A stretch of DNA of 64,000 bases, taken from Bradyrhizobium sp. CB1015 (GTDB lineage: Bacteria; Pseudomonadota; Alphaproteobacteria; Rhizobiales; Xanthobacteraceae). Position 1 is the stretch's first letter. Each line of letters begins with the position of its first letter. Below are positions 1 to 8,663 of the stretch, one piece after another. The position numbers were made by a program, and so were the translations under genes. The notes under the pieces were generated by a model. That model did not search any database and was not told where the DNA came from. It was given only the letters and a program-made list of their open reading frames with translations. The DNA lies in the NCBI RefSeq assembly GCF_025200925.1, contig NZ_CP104174.1:6448001-6512000 (forward strand), given 5' to 3'.

Positions 1-102
1 GTTTTCGTCACCGACCTGCCGCGCACGGCGCTAGGCAAGGTCCAGCATTTCCTGCTGAAGCAGCTTGATGCGCAATCGCGCGCGCAAGGAGAAGCATCTT
101 GA
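1..102 (+). CDS. C-terminal end of an acyl-CoA synthetase (AMP-binding, ANL superfamily), partial
   Basis: The frame is open from the window edge to a TGA at 100-102 and gives 33 residues. They contain PRTALGKVQ, which matches the conserved C-terminal motif of acyl-CoA synthetases where the Gly-Lys lysine is the adenylation-step catalytic residue. The stop overlaps the TTG start of the next gene by 4 bases (TTGA), so the two are probably translationally coupled in one catabolic operon. The substrate cannot be told from this fragment. Family call is fairly firm, given the characteristic motif and its position close to the C-terminus. Confidence 0.7.
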   Translation, partial: VFVTDLPRTALGKVQHFLLKQLDAQSRAQGEAS

Positions 103-1187
103 AGATCGCGGTTCTGGGTGGGGGAAACGGCTCTTTCGCGGCCGCGGGCGATTTTGCACTGTCTGGGCATGAGGTGCGGCTCTGGCGCCGCGATGCCGAT
201 CAGGTCGCGGCGCATCGCGCCGCCGGCTCGCGCATCCTGGTCAAGGATCACAACGGCCGCCACGACGTGAAGCTGGCGCTGGTCACGACCCACATGGCGG
301 ACGCCATCGATGGCACGGAGTTGATCCTGTGCCCGGCTCCTGCCTTCGCGCAAGCAGATATCGCTCGCCTGCTCGCGCCGCGTCTGCGCGACGGTCAGGT
401 CATATTTCTGCCGCCGGCAACATTCGGCTCGATGATTCTCGCCCAGGCTGCGCGAGATGCCGGCAACCGCGCCAAGGCCAGCTTTGCCGAAACGGGCACG
501 CTTCCGTGGCTGACCCGCAAGCACGGACCGTTCGAGGTCGCGATCACCATCCGCGCCAAGCGGCTGCCGGTCGGCGTGTTCCCGCTCGATCAGGCGCCGC
601 ATGCGCTCGAAGTGATCGGACGCGCTTTCCCGGGCGTTATCGAACCGTGCGGAGATGCACTCTCAGGCGCACTGATGAATGCCGGCCCGATCATCCATCC
701 GCCGTTGATCATGATGAACGCCGGCCCGATCGAGCATTTCGAACGCTGGGACATTCACAAGGAAGGCACGCAAGCCGCGATCCGCAGGGTCACTGACGCG
801 CTCGACGCAGAACGCATCGCGGTGCGCGAAGCACTCGGCTACGGCGCGCCGCATTTCCCGCTCGCTCATCACTACGCGGAAGAAGGCGAGATCTGGATGT
901 ATGGTCGCGGCTCGCACGACCGGCTGACCGATTCCGGTGATTGGCGCGAGCGGATCGTGCTGACCGAGCACCGCTACATGCGCGAGGATCTGCGGCTCGG
1001 GCTGTCGCTGCTGGTTTCGGTCGCCGGTCTGGCTGGCGTGGCCACGCCGCTGGCGAAAGCGTTCCTGTCGATCGGCGGCGCGGTCTGCGGCGAAGATTTT
1101 GCGCGACGTGGCCGAACGCTCGAGACGCTCGGGCTGGGCCATCTCAGCAAGGCTGAATTGCAGACGCTGCTCCGCAATGGATTCTGA
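99..1187 (+). CDS. NAD(P)-dependent opine (octopine/nopaline) dehydrogenase family protein
   Basis: The 362-residue product begins with a Rossmann dinucleotide-binding loop (GGGNGSFAAAG, about residues 7-17). Around residues 190-212 it has NAGPIIHPPLIMMNAG, close to the N-P-x-x-H-P-P-x-x-x-x-N-A-G signature of the octopine/nopaline dehydrogenase C-terminal domain. Members reductively condense an amino acid with a keto acid, or run the reverse. The TTG start at 99 is chosen because AAGGAG (86-91) sits 7 bases upstream and the start overlaps the upstream stop. With acyl-CoA synthetase before it and a 3-hydroxyacyl-CoA dehydrogenase 3 bases after it, a degradative role is likelier than opine synthesis. 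The substrate is unknown. Confidence 0.75.
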   Translation: MKIAVLGGGNGSFAAAGDFALSGHEVRLWRRDADQVAAHRAAGSRILVKDHNGRHDVKLALVTTHMADAIDGTELILCPAPAFAQADIARLLAPRLRDGQVIFLPPATFGSMILAQAARDAGNRAKASFAETGTLPWLTRKHGPFEVAITIRAKRLPVGVFPLDQAPHALEVIGRAFPGVIEPCGDALSGALMNAGPIIHPPLIMMNAGPIEHFERWDIHKEGTQAAIRRVTDALDAERIAVREALGYGAPHFPLAHHYAEEGEIWMYGRGSHDRLTDSGDWRERIVLTEHRYMREDLRLGLSLLVSVAGLAGVATPLAKAFLSIGGAVCGEDFARRGRTLETLGLGHLSKAELQTLLRNGF

Positions 1188-1190
1188 TCA

Positions 1191-2183
1191 ATGAATAGTC
1201 GCGTCAGTATCGCCTGTCTCGGGGCTGGCCGCATGGGCCGCGGCATCGCCGTCGCGTTCGCCTACGCCGGGCACAAGGTCACGATGATCGACGTCAAGGC
1301 TCGGTCCGCGATGGACTTTGCCCAGCTAGAGGCCGACGCACTCGGCGAAGTCAGGAAGACCTTCACCAGCCTGTCAAAGCTGGGGCTGCTGACCGAGGCA
1401 GATGTTGATCCGCTGATCGCGCGGGTCTCGGTGGTGCCGGCGAGCCGGAGCGGCGCAGCGTTGGCTGACGCCGGAATGGTTTTCGAGGGCGTTCCTGAAG
1501 TCGTCGAGCTCAAGCGCGAGGTGCTGGGGGCGGCGTCAAAGCAGGTCGGCCCTGACACGATCATCGCGTCGACGACCTCGACCATCCTCGTCGACGATCT
1601 CTCGGGCGCGATCGTGAACCCGCGCCGCTTTCTCAATGTGCACTGGCTCAACCCGGCTTATCTCATCCCGCTGGTCGAGGTTTCGCCCGGCAAGGCGACG
1701 GACCCGGCCGTCATCGACGAGGTCAAGACGCTGCTCGAAGGCATCGGGAAGGTGCCTGTGGTCTGCGCCGCCACACCGGGTTTCATCGTCCCCCGCATCC
1801 AGGCGCTGGCAATGAACGAGGCCGCGCGCATGGTGGAGGAAGGCGTCGCCAGCGCCGAAGAGATCGACAAGGCTATTCGCTACGGCTTCGGCTTCCGCTA
1901 CGCCGTGCTCGGGCTGCTCGAATTCATCGATTGGGGCGGCGGCGATATCCTGTACTATGCCAGCCGTTACCTTGAAGGCGCGCTCGGCAGCGACCGCTAT
2001 CGCGCGCCGGAGGTCATTTCCCGCAACATGCATGAAGGCCGGATCGGCCTGCGCACGGGCGCCGGCTTCCTGGACTATTCCGGGATGGATGTCGATGCTT
2101 ATCGCGTGAAGCGGTTGCAAGCCATGGTCGACCTGCTCCGGCACTTCGACCTCGCTCGGCCGCCCGTGCTCGACCGAGGCTAG
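1191..2183 (+). CDS. 3-hydroxyacyl-CoA (3-hydroxybutyryl-CoA type) dehydrogenase
   Basis: A 330-residue product with the N-terminal NAD-binding motif GAGRMGRGIAVAFAYAG (about residues 11-27). The stretch NVHWLNPAYLIPLVEV (about 149-164) is equivalent to the H-x-x-N-P catalytic region of 3-hydroxyacyl-CoA dehydrogenases. A C-terminal helical domain follows, including GFGFRYAVLGLLEFID. It should oxidise a 3-hydroxyacyl-CoA to the 3-ketoacyl-CoA in the cytoplasm. It starts 3 bases after the opine-type dehydrogenase, so both belong to one operon with the acyl-CoA synthetase. Its stop codon shares the CTAG at 2180-2183 with the stop of the convergent next gene. Confidence 0.85.
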   Translation: MNSRVSIACLGAGRMGRGIAVAFAYAGHKVTMIDVKARSAMDFAQLEADALGEVRKTFTSLSKLGLLTEADVDPLIARVSVVPASRSGAALADAGMVFEGVPEVVELKREVLGAASKQVGPDTIIASTTSTILVDDLSGAIVNPRRFLNVHWLNPAYLIPLVEVSPGKATDPAVIDEVKTLLEGIGKVPVVCAATPGFIVPRIQALAMNEAARMVEEGVASAEEIDKAIRYGFGFRYAVLGLLEFIDWGGGDILYYASRYLEGALGSDRYRAPEVISRNMHEGRIGLRTGAGFLDYSGMDVDAYRVKRLQAMVDLLRHFDLARPPVLDRG

Positions 2184-3226
2184 CCGAAGACGTCCTGAAG
2201 TACGCCGTCGCGCACCACCGCAACGCCGTCGAGCTCGATCGTCGTTCCCATCATCGGCAGATCGAAGTGTCCCGCCGTGTAGCGCCCGGCGAATTCATTG
2301 GCGCCGGTCGAGAACAGGAAGTTGCCGGAGACGGCCCGAATTTCGGTGCCGTTGGTATCGCGCTGGTCGTACATGGATAGCGCCTCATAGCGCGCACCGG
2401 GATTCATACCGAAGCCGACATGCGACACGGCGTAGGCTTCGCGGTCGCCCCAGGCGGCGAGATAGGCACGCATCATCGCAGCATCCGTGCCCTCGCCGTC
2501 CAGCTCGACGACATAATCGTCCTTCAGCGTCATCTTCACCGGCGAGGCCAGGTACCGTTTAAAGGTCAGGTTGATGTCGCCGGGCGCCATCACCAGCGTG
2601 CCGTTGATGGTCCCGCTCTTGGGGAAGCTGACGACAATTCCACCGGGCCAATGCGCCAGCGTGCCGGGCTTGTCGGTCCAGCCCCACACACCGACCGTGG
2701 AGGCGCCGACCATGTCGACGTCGAGAGCCGTGCCGGCCTTCGAGGTGACACGCATGCGCTTGGTTCCGCGCAGCATCTTGGCCGCGGCACGAACACGCTT
2801 TTCGAGCGCGGAATCTGGCACCATGCGCTCCAGCGCTTCGGGATGCTCGTTGGAGATCACCAGGATCCGCGCGCCGGCTTTGAGGATCTCCGGCGTCTCG
2901 ACCGCGTGCATGAGGCCTTCGATCGTGCAATCCACCACGAAGCCCGCCTGCTGAAGCGCGGTGATGACCGGGCCAAGCCGCTGGATTACCTCACTCGCCC
3001 CGGTCGAGCGTACCGGGACGATATTCCGGTTACGCGGAGTCGGCATCATCACATGAAACGGACGCGCCCCCATGCGCAGCAGGGCCAGTTCCGCAAGATG
3101 CACGTTCAACGCACGCGACTGGGTTTCCGAGAGGATCGCGGCGGTATCACCAGCCTTGACGGCGCAACGCTCGAAGATCTCGCAAAACGCGTCGATCCAT
3201 TTTGCTTCGATGCGATCAGCCAGCAT
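2180..3226 (-). CDS. NicX-like 2,5-dihydroxypyridine 5,6-dioxygenase family protein (M29 aminopeptidase-related fold)
   Basis: 348 residues from the ATG at 3224-3226, close to the roughly 350 of NicX. From memory the sequence resembles Pseudomonas NicX over its C-terminal half: SHVGFGMNPGARYEAL, GNFLFSTGANEF and HFDLPM align with SHIGWGL, GNFLFSTGPN and HLDIPL. The NicX iron ligands (two His and one Asp) correspond to His269, His320 and Asp322, all present. NicX opens the pyridine ring of 2,5-dihydroxypyridine using Fe(II) and O2; relatives are often annotated as M29 leucyl aminopeptidases. It is the last gene of the leftward transporter/dehydratase operon, 32 bases after a permease gene. The substrate here may be another hydroxylated N-heterocycle. 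Confidence 0.7.
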   Translation of the reverse strand: MLADRIEAKWIDAFCEIFERCAVKAGDTAAILSETQSRALNVHLAELALLRMGARPFHVMMPTPRNRNIVPVRSTGASEVIQRLGPVITALQQAGFVVDCTIEGLMHAVETPEILKAGARILVISNEHPEALERMVPDSALEKRVRAAAKMLRGTKRMRVTSKAGTALDVDMVGASTVGVWGWTDKPGTLAHWPGGIVVSFPKSGTINGTLVMAPGDINLTFKRYLASPVKMTLKDDYVVELDGEGTDAAMMRAYLAAWGDREAYAVSHVGFGMNPGARYEALSMYDQRDTNGTEIRAVSGNFLFSTGANEFAGRYTAGHFDLPMMGTTIELDGVAVVRDGVLQDVFG

Positions 3227-3258
3227 GGTCCACTCCCGGTCTTCTGGATTCTTGATTG

Positions 3259-4026
3259 TTACGCCTCGGGGAAGCCCCTGAGCAAGTACGAGCGCACGAG
3301 TCCGAGCAGCCCGTTCAGGACCAAGCCCAGGAGCGAGATCGTGATCAGCGGCACGAACATGTCGACGGCCTGGAAGGTTCGGGCCGCAGTCACCAGCGCG
3401 TGCCCCAATCCGTCCGTCGACGTGATCATTTCGGCCAAAAACACCACGATGCAGGAAATGACAAGGCCGATCCGGCACCCGGTCAGGATCGACGGCATCG
3501 CCGCCGGCAGCACCACCTTGAAGAGAATTTCAAAGCGCGGCGTTCCCGCCGCCATGGCCGACCAGATCAGCTTCTGCTCGACGGTCGATGCACCGTAATA
3601 GGTCGACAGCAGGATCGGGAAAAGGGCATCGGCAGCCACCAATGTAATCTTCGATCCGTGGCCAAATCCGAGCAGCAGCAGCAAGGCCGGATAGAGCGCG
3701 ACCTTGGGCAAAGGCGCCAGGACGCGTACGATCGGCCGAACCACGGCGTTGACCGCGGGACTGGCGGCAGCCGCGATACCGATGCTGACACCGAGCACGA
3801 CAGCAATCGCGAAGCCGGCAAACAGCCTGATCAGGGTCGCCGCGATCTCCTGCTGGAACGTCGAAGTCACGAGTTGCTGGAGCAGCCGGCCGAAGACGAA
3901 GCCAGGCGGCGGCAGCAGAACTGCCGGTGCGAAGCCGAAAGACACCAGGCCTTGCCACAGTGCGATCACCAGTACGATCGGCGCGATCCCAACTACGACA
4001 TTTGGGGAGAGAAACCGCGGCATCAT
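3259..4026 (-). CDS. ABC transporter inner-membrane permease (TauC/SsuC type), second of pair
   Basis: 255 residues with about six hydrophobic segments. The cytoplasmic-loop region GTPRFEILFKVVLPAAMPSI, followed by TGCRIGLVISCIV, is the EAA motif typical of nitrate/taurine/sulfonate-family permeases (BPD_transp_1). The ATG at 4024-4026 overlaps the stop of the upstream permease (ATGA), so the two are coupled. It should form the membrane channel with the other permease and import the ligand bound by the periplasmic protein encoded at 7515-8498. NicX-like enzyme follows in the same operon. Confidence 0.85.
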   Translation of the reverse strand: MMPRFLSPNVVVGIAPIVLVIALWQGLVSFGFAPAVLLPPPGFVFGRLLQQLVTSTFQQEIAATLIRLFAGFAIAVVLGVSIGIAAAASPAVNAVVRPIVRVLAPLPKVALYPALLLLLGFGHGSKITLVAADALFPILLSTYYGASTVEQKLIWSAMAAGTPRFEILFKVVLPAAMPSILTGCRIGLVISCIVVFLAEMITSTDGLGHALVTAARTFQAVDMFVPLITISLLGLVLNGLLGLVRSYLLRGFPEA

Positions 4027-4808
4027 GAGAAGCTCAGCGGCATGTCGAACTGAGGCTCGGACCAGCGCACGAGCCTGGCACGAACCCTTTCGAAAATCGC
4101 GTCGATGCAGATTCCCATCGCTCCCACGATGATGATCATCGCAAAAACGGTGTCGTATTGGCCCATGTCGAGCGCATTGAAAAGGATGTTCCCGGCGCCG
4201 GACTGCCGGGCAATCATTTCGCTGGTGATCATCGTGATCAGCGCCAGCACCAATCCCGTACGACACCCCGTCAGAATTTCCGGCAGCGCCGCCGGCAGCA
4301 CGATACGCGCCAGGCGTTGCACCGGGGAGAGCCCCATCGCAGCGCCCGACCACAGCATCTTCTCTTCGACCGCCTTGGCGCCCTCGAAGCTGTGATAAAT
4401 CACGGGTAGGCTGACGCCGAGGAAGATCACGAGCGTCTTCGTGACGTCGCCGACGCCCAGCCACAGCATGACGATCGGCATCAAGGCCGCCTTCGGAACC
4501 GGATAGATCACCATCAGGAGCGGATTGAAGAAGGCCGCAACTGCAGCGCTACGTCCCATCAAGAGGCCAAGTGGAATCGACACCAGCACGGCCGCGCCAA
4601 ATCCCATCGCCATGCGCCGGAGCGAGGCCAGAATATTGACCAGGGATTCCTTGTCGCCAAGGATGTCCGGAATCGCTCTGATCGCTCCGATCGCACTCGG
4701 AAAGCTGTCATTCTTCAGCGCCAGTGACGCGACCTGCCACACCACCAGCAATCCGATGCAGGCGAGCACCGGGGCAGCGCGCTTGGTCATGCCGGCTGGC
4801 GACATCAT
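4023..4808 (-). CDS. ABC transporter inner-membrane permease (TauC/SsuC type), first of pair
   Basis: 261 residues. The start is the ATG at 4806-4808, which overlaps the TGA of the ATPase gene by 4 bases. It begins with a hydrophobic segment after KRAAPVLACIGLLVVWQVAS and carries an EAA-type loop, GLSPVQRLARIVLPAALPEI followed by TGCRTGLVLAL. It is a paralogue of the next permease, and both have the fold of taurine/nitrate/hydroxymethylpyrimidine-type importers. Two different permease genes with one ATPase suggest a heterodimeric channel energised by an ATPase homodimer. Confidence 0.85.
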   Translation of the reverse strand: MMSPAGMTKRAAPVLACIGLLVVWQVASLALKNDSFPSAIGAIRAIPDILGDKESLVNILASLRRMAMGFGAAVLVSIPLGLLMGRSAAVAAFFNPLLMVIYPVPKAALMPIVMLWLGVGDVTKTLVIFLGVSLPVIYHSFEGAKAVEEKMLWSGAAMGLSPVQRLARIVLPAALPEILTGCRTGLVLALITMITSEMIARQSGAGNILFNALDMGQYDTVFAMIIIVGAMGICIDAIFERVRARLVRWSEPQFDMPLSFS

Positions 4809-5650
4809 GCGGGCGCCCCGGCTTTGTCGCTCTCGTCGAACATGCGCTCGATATCGACGACGTACTTCTGGTAACGCGGATCGAGCAACAGCTCGTTGCG
4901 GCGGCGCGGCCGCGGCAGGTCGATGTCGATGACCTGCCGGATTCGCCCGGGCGATTTCGACATCATGACGACTTTGTCCGAGAGGAAGACGGCTTCGTCC
5001 ACCGAATGGGTGACGAACAGCACCGTCTTGCGGTCGCGCTCCCAGATGTTCAGAAGATCGTTCTGCAGGCGCGTCCTTGTGTGAGCGTCGAGCGCCCCGA
5101 ACGGCTCGTCCATCAGCAGCACTTCGGGATGGTAGGCAAGGGTCCGCGCCAGCGCCACGCGTTGCTTCATGCCGCCCGACAGCTCCTTGGGATAGAAGTT
5201 CTCGTAGCCCTTGAGGCCGACCATCTCGATCAGGGCCCGGCTCTGCGCTTCGGCCTCCGTGGCACGAATCCCTTGCTGACGCGGCCCATACATCACGTTG
5301 CCGAGCACGGTCTTCCAGGGAAACAGCGCAAACTCCTGGAACACTGGTCCGCGATCCGGACCGGGCCCCGTGATCGCCTGCCCCTTCATCTTCGCCGCGC
5401 CGCTGGTTGGACTGACGAAGCCGCCGACAATGTAGAGCAGTGTCGACTTTCCGCAGCCGGACGGGCCAAGGATGGAGACGAAAGCTCCCTCCTCGATCGT
5501 CAGCGAGATGTCCGAAAGCGCAACATGATCCTTGCGTGCCGAGGTCTGAAAGACCTGCGAGACGCCGTCGATCTCGATGATTGCGGAAGCCGGGTCTTGT
5601 TTCGTCACCGGTCTCACCCATTCGCTCGATCTCGCAGACACTATCGTCAT
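4805..5650 (-). CDS. ABC transporter ATP-binding protein (TauB/SsuB/NrtD type)
   Basis: 281 residues from the ATG at 5648-5650; an in-frame GTG at 5689 would add 13 residues. Walker A is GPSGCGKST, the signature motif is LSGGMKQRVALARTLA, Walker B is VLLMDEPFGALD, and the H-loop is TH in LFVTHSVDEAVFLSD. The FQEFALFPWKTVLGNV Q-loop and the length are typical of taurine/nitrate-family ATPases. It lies between the dehydratase gene and the two permease genes and overlaps the first permease start. It should power uptake of the substrate of this catabolic operon. Confidence 0.9.
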   Translation of the reverse strand: MTIVSARSSEWVRPVTKQDPASAIIEIDGVSQVFQTSARKDHVALSDISLTIEEGAFVSILGPSGCGKSTLLYIVGGFVSPTSGAAKMKGQAITGPGPDRGPVFQEFALFPWKTVLGNVMYGPRQQGIRATEAEAQSRALIEMVGLKGYENFYPKELSGGMKQRVALARTLAYHPEVLLMDEPFGALDAHTRTRLQNDLLNIWERDRKTVLFVTHSVDEAVFLSDKVVMMSKSPGRIRQVIDIDLPRPRRRNELLLDPRYQKYVVDIERMFDESDKAGAPA

Positions 5651-5744
5651 CCCGTCTTCCGTCCTACTCGCACGAACATTGAGCGGCACGAGCTTAGCAA
5701 GAAGCCTGCCAGACAGGCTGTCGTTTTCGCACCCGTGCGGTGCG

Positions 5745-7439
5745 TCATTCGAACCACGGCCATTCTGCCGGGCCTTCGTGCGTCACGGCTCCGCCCGGCG
5801 CCTGCCCAACCAGCCGCGCATATTTTGCCAGCGCACCTGCACGGTGGCGTGGCGGGCGCGGCTTCCAATCGCGTCGCCGCGCGGCGAGCTCCTGTTCCTC
5901 GAGCAGGACATCCATCCGCCGATTTGCGGCATCGATCCGGATCCGGTCACCATTGCGGACGAGCGCCAGCGGACCGCCAACAAATGCCTCGGGGGACACG
6001 TAGCCGATGCACATCCCGCGGGTCGCGCCGGAGAACCGGCCATCAGTGATCAGCGCCACTTTCTCACCCATGCCCTGCCCATAGATCAGTGCGGTGACGC
6101 CGAGCATCTCGCGCATGCCGGGTCCGCCGACAGGCCCCTCATTGCGGATCACGAGAACCTCGCCCGCCTTGTAGCTGCGGTCACGAACAGCTGCGACGCA
6201 GGCTTCTTCATCCTCGAAAACGCGCGCCACGCCTTCGAAGACCTGGCTCTTCAGGCCCGCGACCTTTATCACCGCCCCATCGGGACAAAGGTTACCCTTC
6301 AGCACCGCGACGCCGCCGTCAGGCATGATCGGCGCGCGAGCCGTGTACACAATCTCTCCGTCGGGCGCGTTGGCCGCATCATACTCTTCGGCAAGTGTGC
6401 GGCCGGTGATGGACAAGCAGCCGCCATCGATATGACCGCTCTGGATCAGTTCGCGAATGATGACCGCAGCGCCGCCGATATCGTAGACATCCTTCGCCGT
6501 ATACTTACCTCCGGGGCGCAGATTGCCGATCAACGGCGTCCTGGCAAAGACCTCACCCACATCATCGATGCTGAATGCAATCCCAGCCTCATTCGCGATC
6601 GCCGGCAGGTGCAGCGCGGCGTTGGTCGAGCCGCCCGTCGCTGCCACGATCGCTGCTCCGTTCTCGAGGGATTTCCGCGTCACGATGTCGCGCGGCAGCG
6701 GTCCGCCGCGGTCCAGCATTTCCATGATCAATCGGCCGGCTCGGCGCGAAATCTGCGCACGCTCGGAATAGACACCGGGCACCATCGAGACATTGGGAAT
6801 GGTCAGCCCAACCGCCTCCGATACCATGCCCATGGTGTTCGCGGTGAACTGGCCGGCGCACGCACCGATCGTGGGCAGACACGCGCGCTCGATCCGTTCG
6901 AGGGTGGCGCCGTCGATCTCGCCAGTCATGAAGCTGCCGACAGCCTCATAGGAATCGAGCACCGTCAGCGTACGTCCGTCCACGCGCCCCGGCAGCGAGC
7001 TGCCGCCATAGATGAAAATGGATGGCACGTTGCAGCGGACCATTCCCATCATCACGCCAGGAAGGGTCTTGTCGCACCCGCCGTATCCGATCAGCGCATC
7101 GTAGGCCAGCCCATGGACCACGGCTTCGATTGAGTCGGCGATCAGCTCCCGCGAGAACAGGGAGAACTTCATCCCCTCATGATTCATGCTGATGCCGTCG
7201 GACACCGAAACAGTCGAAAACTCACGCGGTGTACCGCCGGCCTCCTCGATTCCGGTCTTGGCTGCAGCGACCTGGAAGTCGTGGGTCATGTTGCAGGGCG
7301 TCTGCTCCCCCTTCATGCTGACGATGCCCACCATTGGCTTCGCAATCGCAGCGTCGTTGAGCCCCATGGCGCGCATGAATGCACGATGCGGTGCTCGGTC
7401 GAGCCCATCCGTGGTGACCCGTGATCGCAACTTCTTCAT
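5745..7439 (-). CDS. Dihydroxy-acid dehydratase family (IlvD/Edd) protein
   Basis: 564 residues, the usual length. The three cysteines expected to hold the Fe-S cluster are present at Cys49 (TPCNM), Cys122 (GGCDKTLPG) and Cys194 ([12 protein letters not shown]). [13 protein letters not shown] and [11 protein letters not shown] near residues 420-460 are also family signatures. IlvD removes water from 2,3-dihydroxy acids in branched-chain amino acid synthesis, but relatives act on sugar acids and other hydroxy acids. Its place inside a transport and ring-cleavage operon argues for a catabolic dehydratase rather than the housekeeping enzyme. Which substrate it uses cannot be read from sequence alone. 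Confidence 0.85.
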   Translation of the reverse strand: MKKLRSRVTTDGLDRAPHRAFMRAMGLNDAAIAKPMVGIVSMKGEQTPCNMTHDFQVAAAKTGIEEAGGTPREFSTVSVSDGISMNHEGMKFSLFSRELIADSIEAVVHGLAYDALIGYGGCDKTLPGVMMGMVRCNVPSIFIYGGSSLPGRVDGRTLTVLDSYEAVGSFMTGEIDGATLERIERACLPTIGACAGQFTANTMGMVSEAVGLTIPNVSMVPGVYSERAQISRRAGRLIMEMLDRGGPLPRDIVTRKSLENGAAIVAATGGSTNAALHLPAIANEAGIAFSIDDVGEVFARTPLIGNLRPGGKYTAKDVYDIGGAAVIIRELIQSGHIDGGCLSITGRTLAEEYDAANAPDGEIVYTARAPIMPDGGVAVLKGNLCPDGAVIKVAGLKSQVFEGVARVFEDEEACVAAVRDRSYKAGEVLVIRNEGPVGGPGMREMLGVTALIYGQGMGEKVALITDGRFSGATRGMCIGYVSPEAFVGGPLALVRNGDRIRIDAANRRMDVLLEEQELAARRRDWKPRPPRHRAGALAKYARLVGQAPGGAVTHEGPAEWPWFE

Positions 7440-7514
7440 ATATGCATCTTCTTCATGCAGCGTGCCGGATAATCCGGAACGCCATGATGTTACGGTCGGT
7501 AATTCGCCCCGCTT

Positions 7515-8498
7515 CTATTGCAGCGGCGCGACGATCGACGGATGCTTGAACTGTGCGACATCCAGCTTCGGCAGCATTCCGGTCTCTGCATAGATATCCA
7601 GCATCTTCTGGATCGCCGGGAAGTTCGGCGCCGCACCCGGATCACGGCCAAAATCATTGTCCTTGAGCAGGTAGGTCTCGAGCACCGGGATGGGGGCTTT
7701 CAGCACTTCATTGACGACCTTGAGAGTTTCCTCGCGGTTCGCCAGCGCCTTCTTCATGCCCAAGGTGATATCGCGAACATAGGCCTTGACCAACTCGGGG
7801 TTCTTGTCGACGAAATCGGCACGGCAGGCTTCCAGGATGTGCACGATGTTCGGCATGGCCTGGGACAGCGAGAACAGCTTCCTTGTACCGCCCTTTGCCT
7901 CCGCGCGCGCAGCAAACGGCTGATTCATGTTGACCGCGTCGACGCGGCCTTGGCGCAGCGCGTCCTCGGAGACGGCAAAGCCGACCTCGACCAGCTTGAT
8001 GTCCTTGGCCGGATCGACGCCATTCTGCTTCAAGAGCAGATTGAAAGGCCCTTGCGTGCCGCCACCGATCACGGAAATGCCGACCGTCTTGCCCTTGAGA
8101 TCCGCGATCGTCTTGATGGGCGAGTCATCCATGACGGCCCAGTAGACCGAGAAACCGCCGGGCATCTCGAAAACGTGTTGCGCCACGATGTAGGCCTTGA
8201 GATTGCCGCCAACGACACCGTTGGAGAGCGAGAGCGGCGCCTGCGTCGCACAGTCCAACGCACCGGCCGCCAGGGCCTGCGTCATCGGCGCGGTGCCCTG
8301 GAATTGGGTCCACTCGATGTTGTAGGTCTTGCCGAGATTGGGAAATTCGGCCGGCCTGCGCATCATCCAGTACTTGGACTCCTCCGCAGGGATGGTCCAG
8401 CCGACACGGATCGTCTGCTGCCCCCATGATGGGCCTGCGCCCGCGCTCACGGCTGCTGCCGCCCCCAAAGCCAGGATCCACTTCGAAACGGTTCGCAT
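7515..8498 (-). CDS. Periplasmic substrate-binding protein of a TauA/NMT1-type ABC importer
   Basis: 327 residues with a clear Sec signal peptide (MRTVSKWILALGAAAAVSAG, cleavage probably near GPSWGQQ). The mature part starts TIRVGWTIPAEESKYW and has the two-lobe layout of NMT1/SsuA-like proteins, with DLKGKTVGIS near residues 135-145. It is the first gene of the leftward operon 8498-2180 and is followed by IlvD-like, ATPase, two permeases and NicX-like genes. It captures the substrate outside the inner membrane. The family covers taurine, sulfonates, aromatic acids and pyrimidine precursors, so the ligand is unknown. Confidence 0.88.
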   Translation of the reverse strand: MRTVSKWILALGAAAAVSAGAGPSWGQQTIRVGWTIPAEESKYWMMRRPAEFPNLGKTYNIEWTQFQGTAPMTQALAAGALDCATQAPLSLSNGVVGGNLKAYIVAQHVFEMPGGFSVYWAVMDDSPIKTIADLKGKTVGISVIGGGTQGPFNLLLKQNGVDPAKDIKLVEVGFAVSEDALRQGRVDAVNMNQPFAARAEAKGGTRKLFSLSQAMPNIVHILEACRADFVDKNPELVKAYVRDITLGMKKALANREETLKVVNEVLKAPIPVLETYLLKDNDFGRDPGAAPNFPAIQKMLDIYAETGMLPKLDVAQFKHPSIVAPLQ

Positions 8499-8549
8499 CG
8501 TGCCACTCCGCTGCTCAGGCGCCGACCGGCGCCCCCCAACCCGACCGCC

Positions 8550-8572
8550 TGAAATGTTTCATGGTTCAAACA
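8550..8572. promoter_or_regulatory. Overlapping inverted repeats in a divergent promoter region (candidate operator)
   Basis: The 165 bases between the divergent genes at 8498 (-) and 8664 (+) contain TGAAA-TG-TTTCA (8550-8561), overlapped by TGTTT-N8-AAACA (8555-8572). Dyads of this size between divergent catabolic genes are typical binding sites for a repressor or activator. No regulator gene lies next to it, so the binding protein is unknown. Confidence 0.4.
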
Positions 8573-8663
8573 ATCAGGCAAGCCATGCGAGCTGGGCGGT
8601 TTTGCCGTCCGATGCGCAATGTATGGTAAAGCGGCGTCCCATTGCGACATAAGGAGGCAACCT

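Noticed and set aside
3256..4053. Long plus-strand open frame opposite the permease genes
   Set aside because: It is very rich in Arg, Gln, His and Asp, as expected of the antisense strand of a high-GC membrane-protein gene.
4724..6049. 441-codon plus-strand open frame opposite the ATPase and dehydratase genes
   Set aside because: Composition shows antisense bias; the minus-strand genes have complete motifs.
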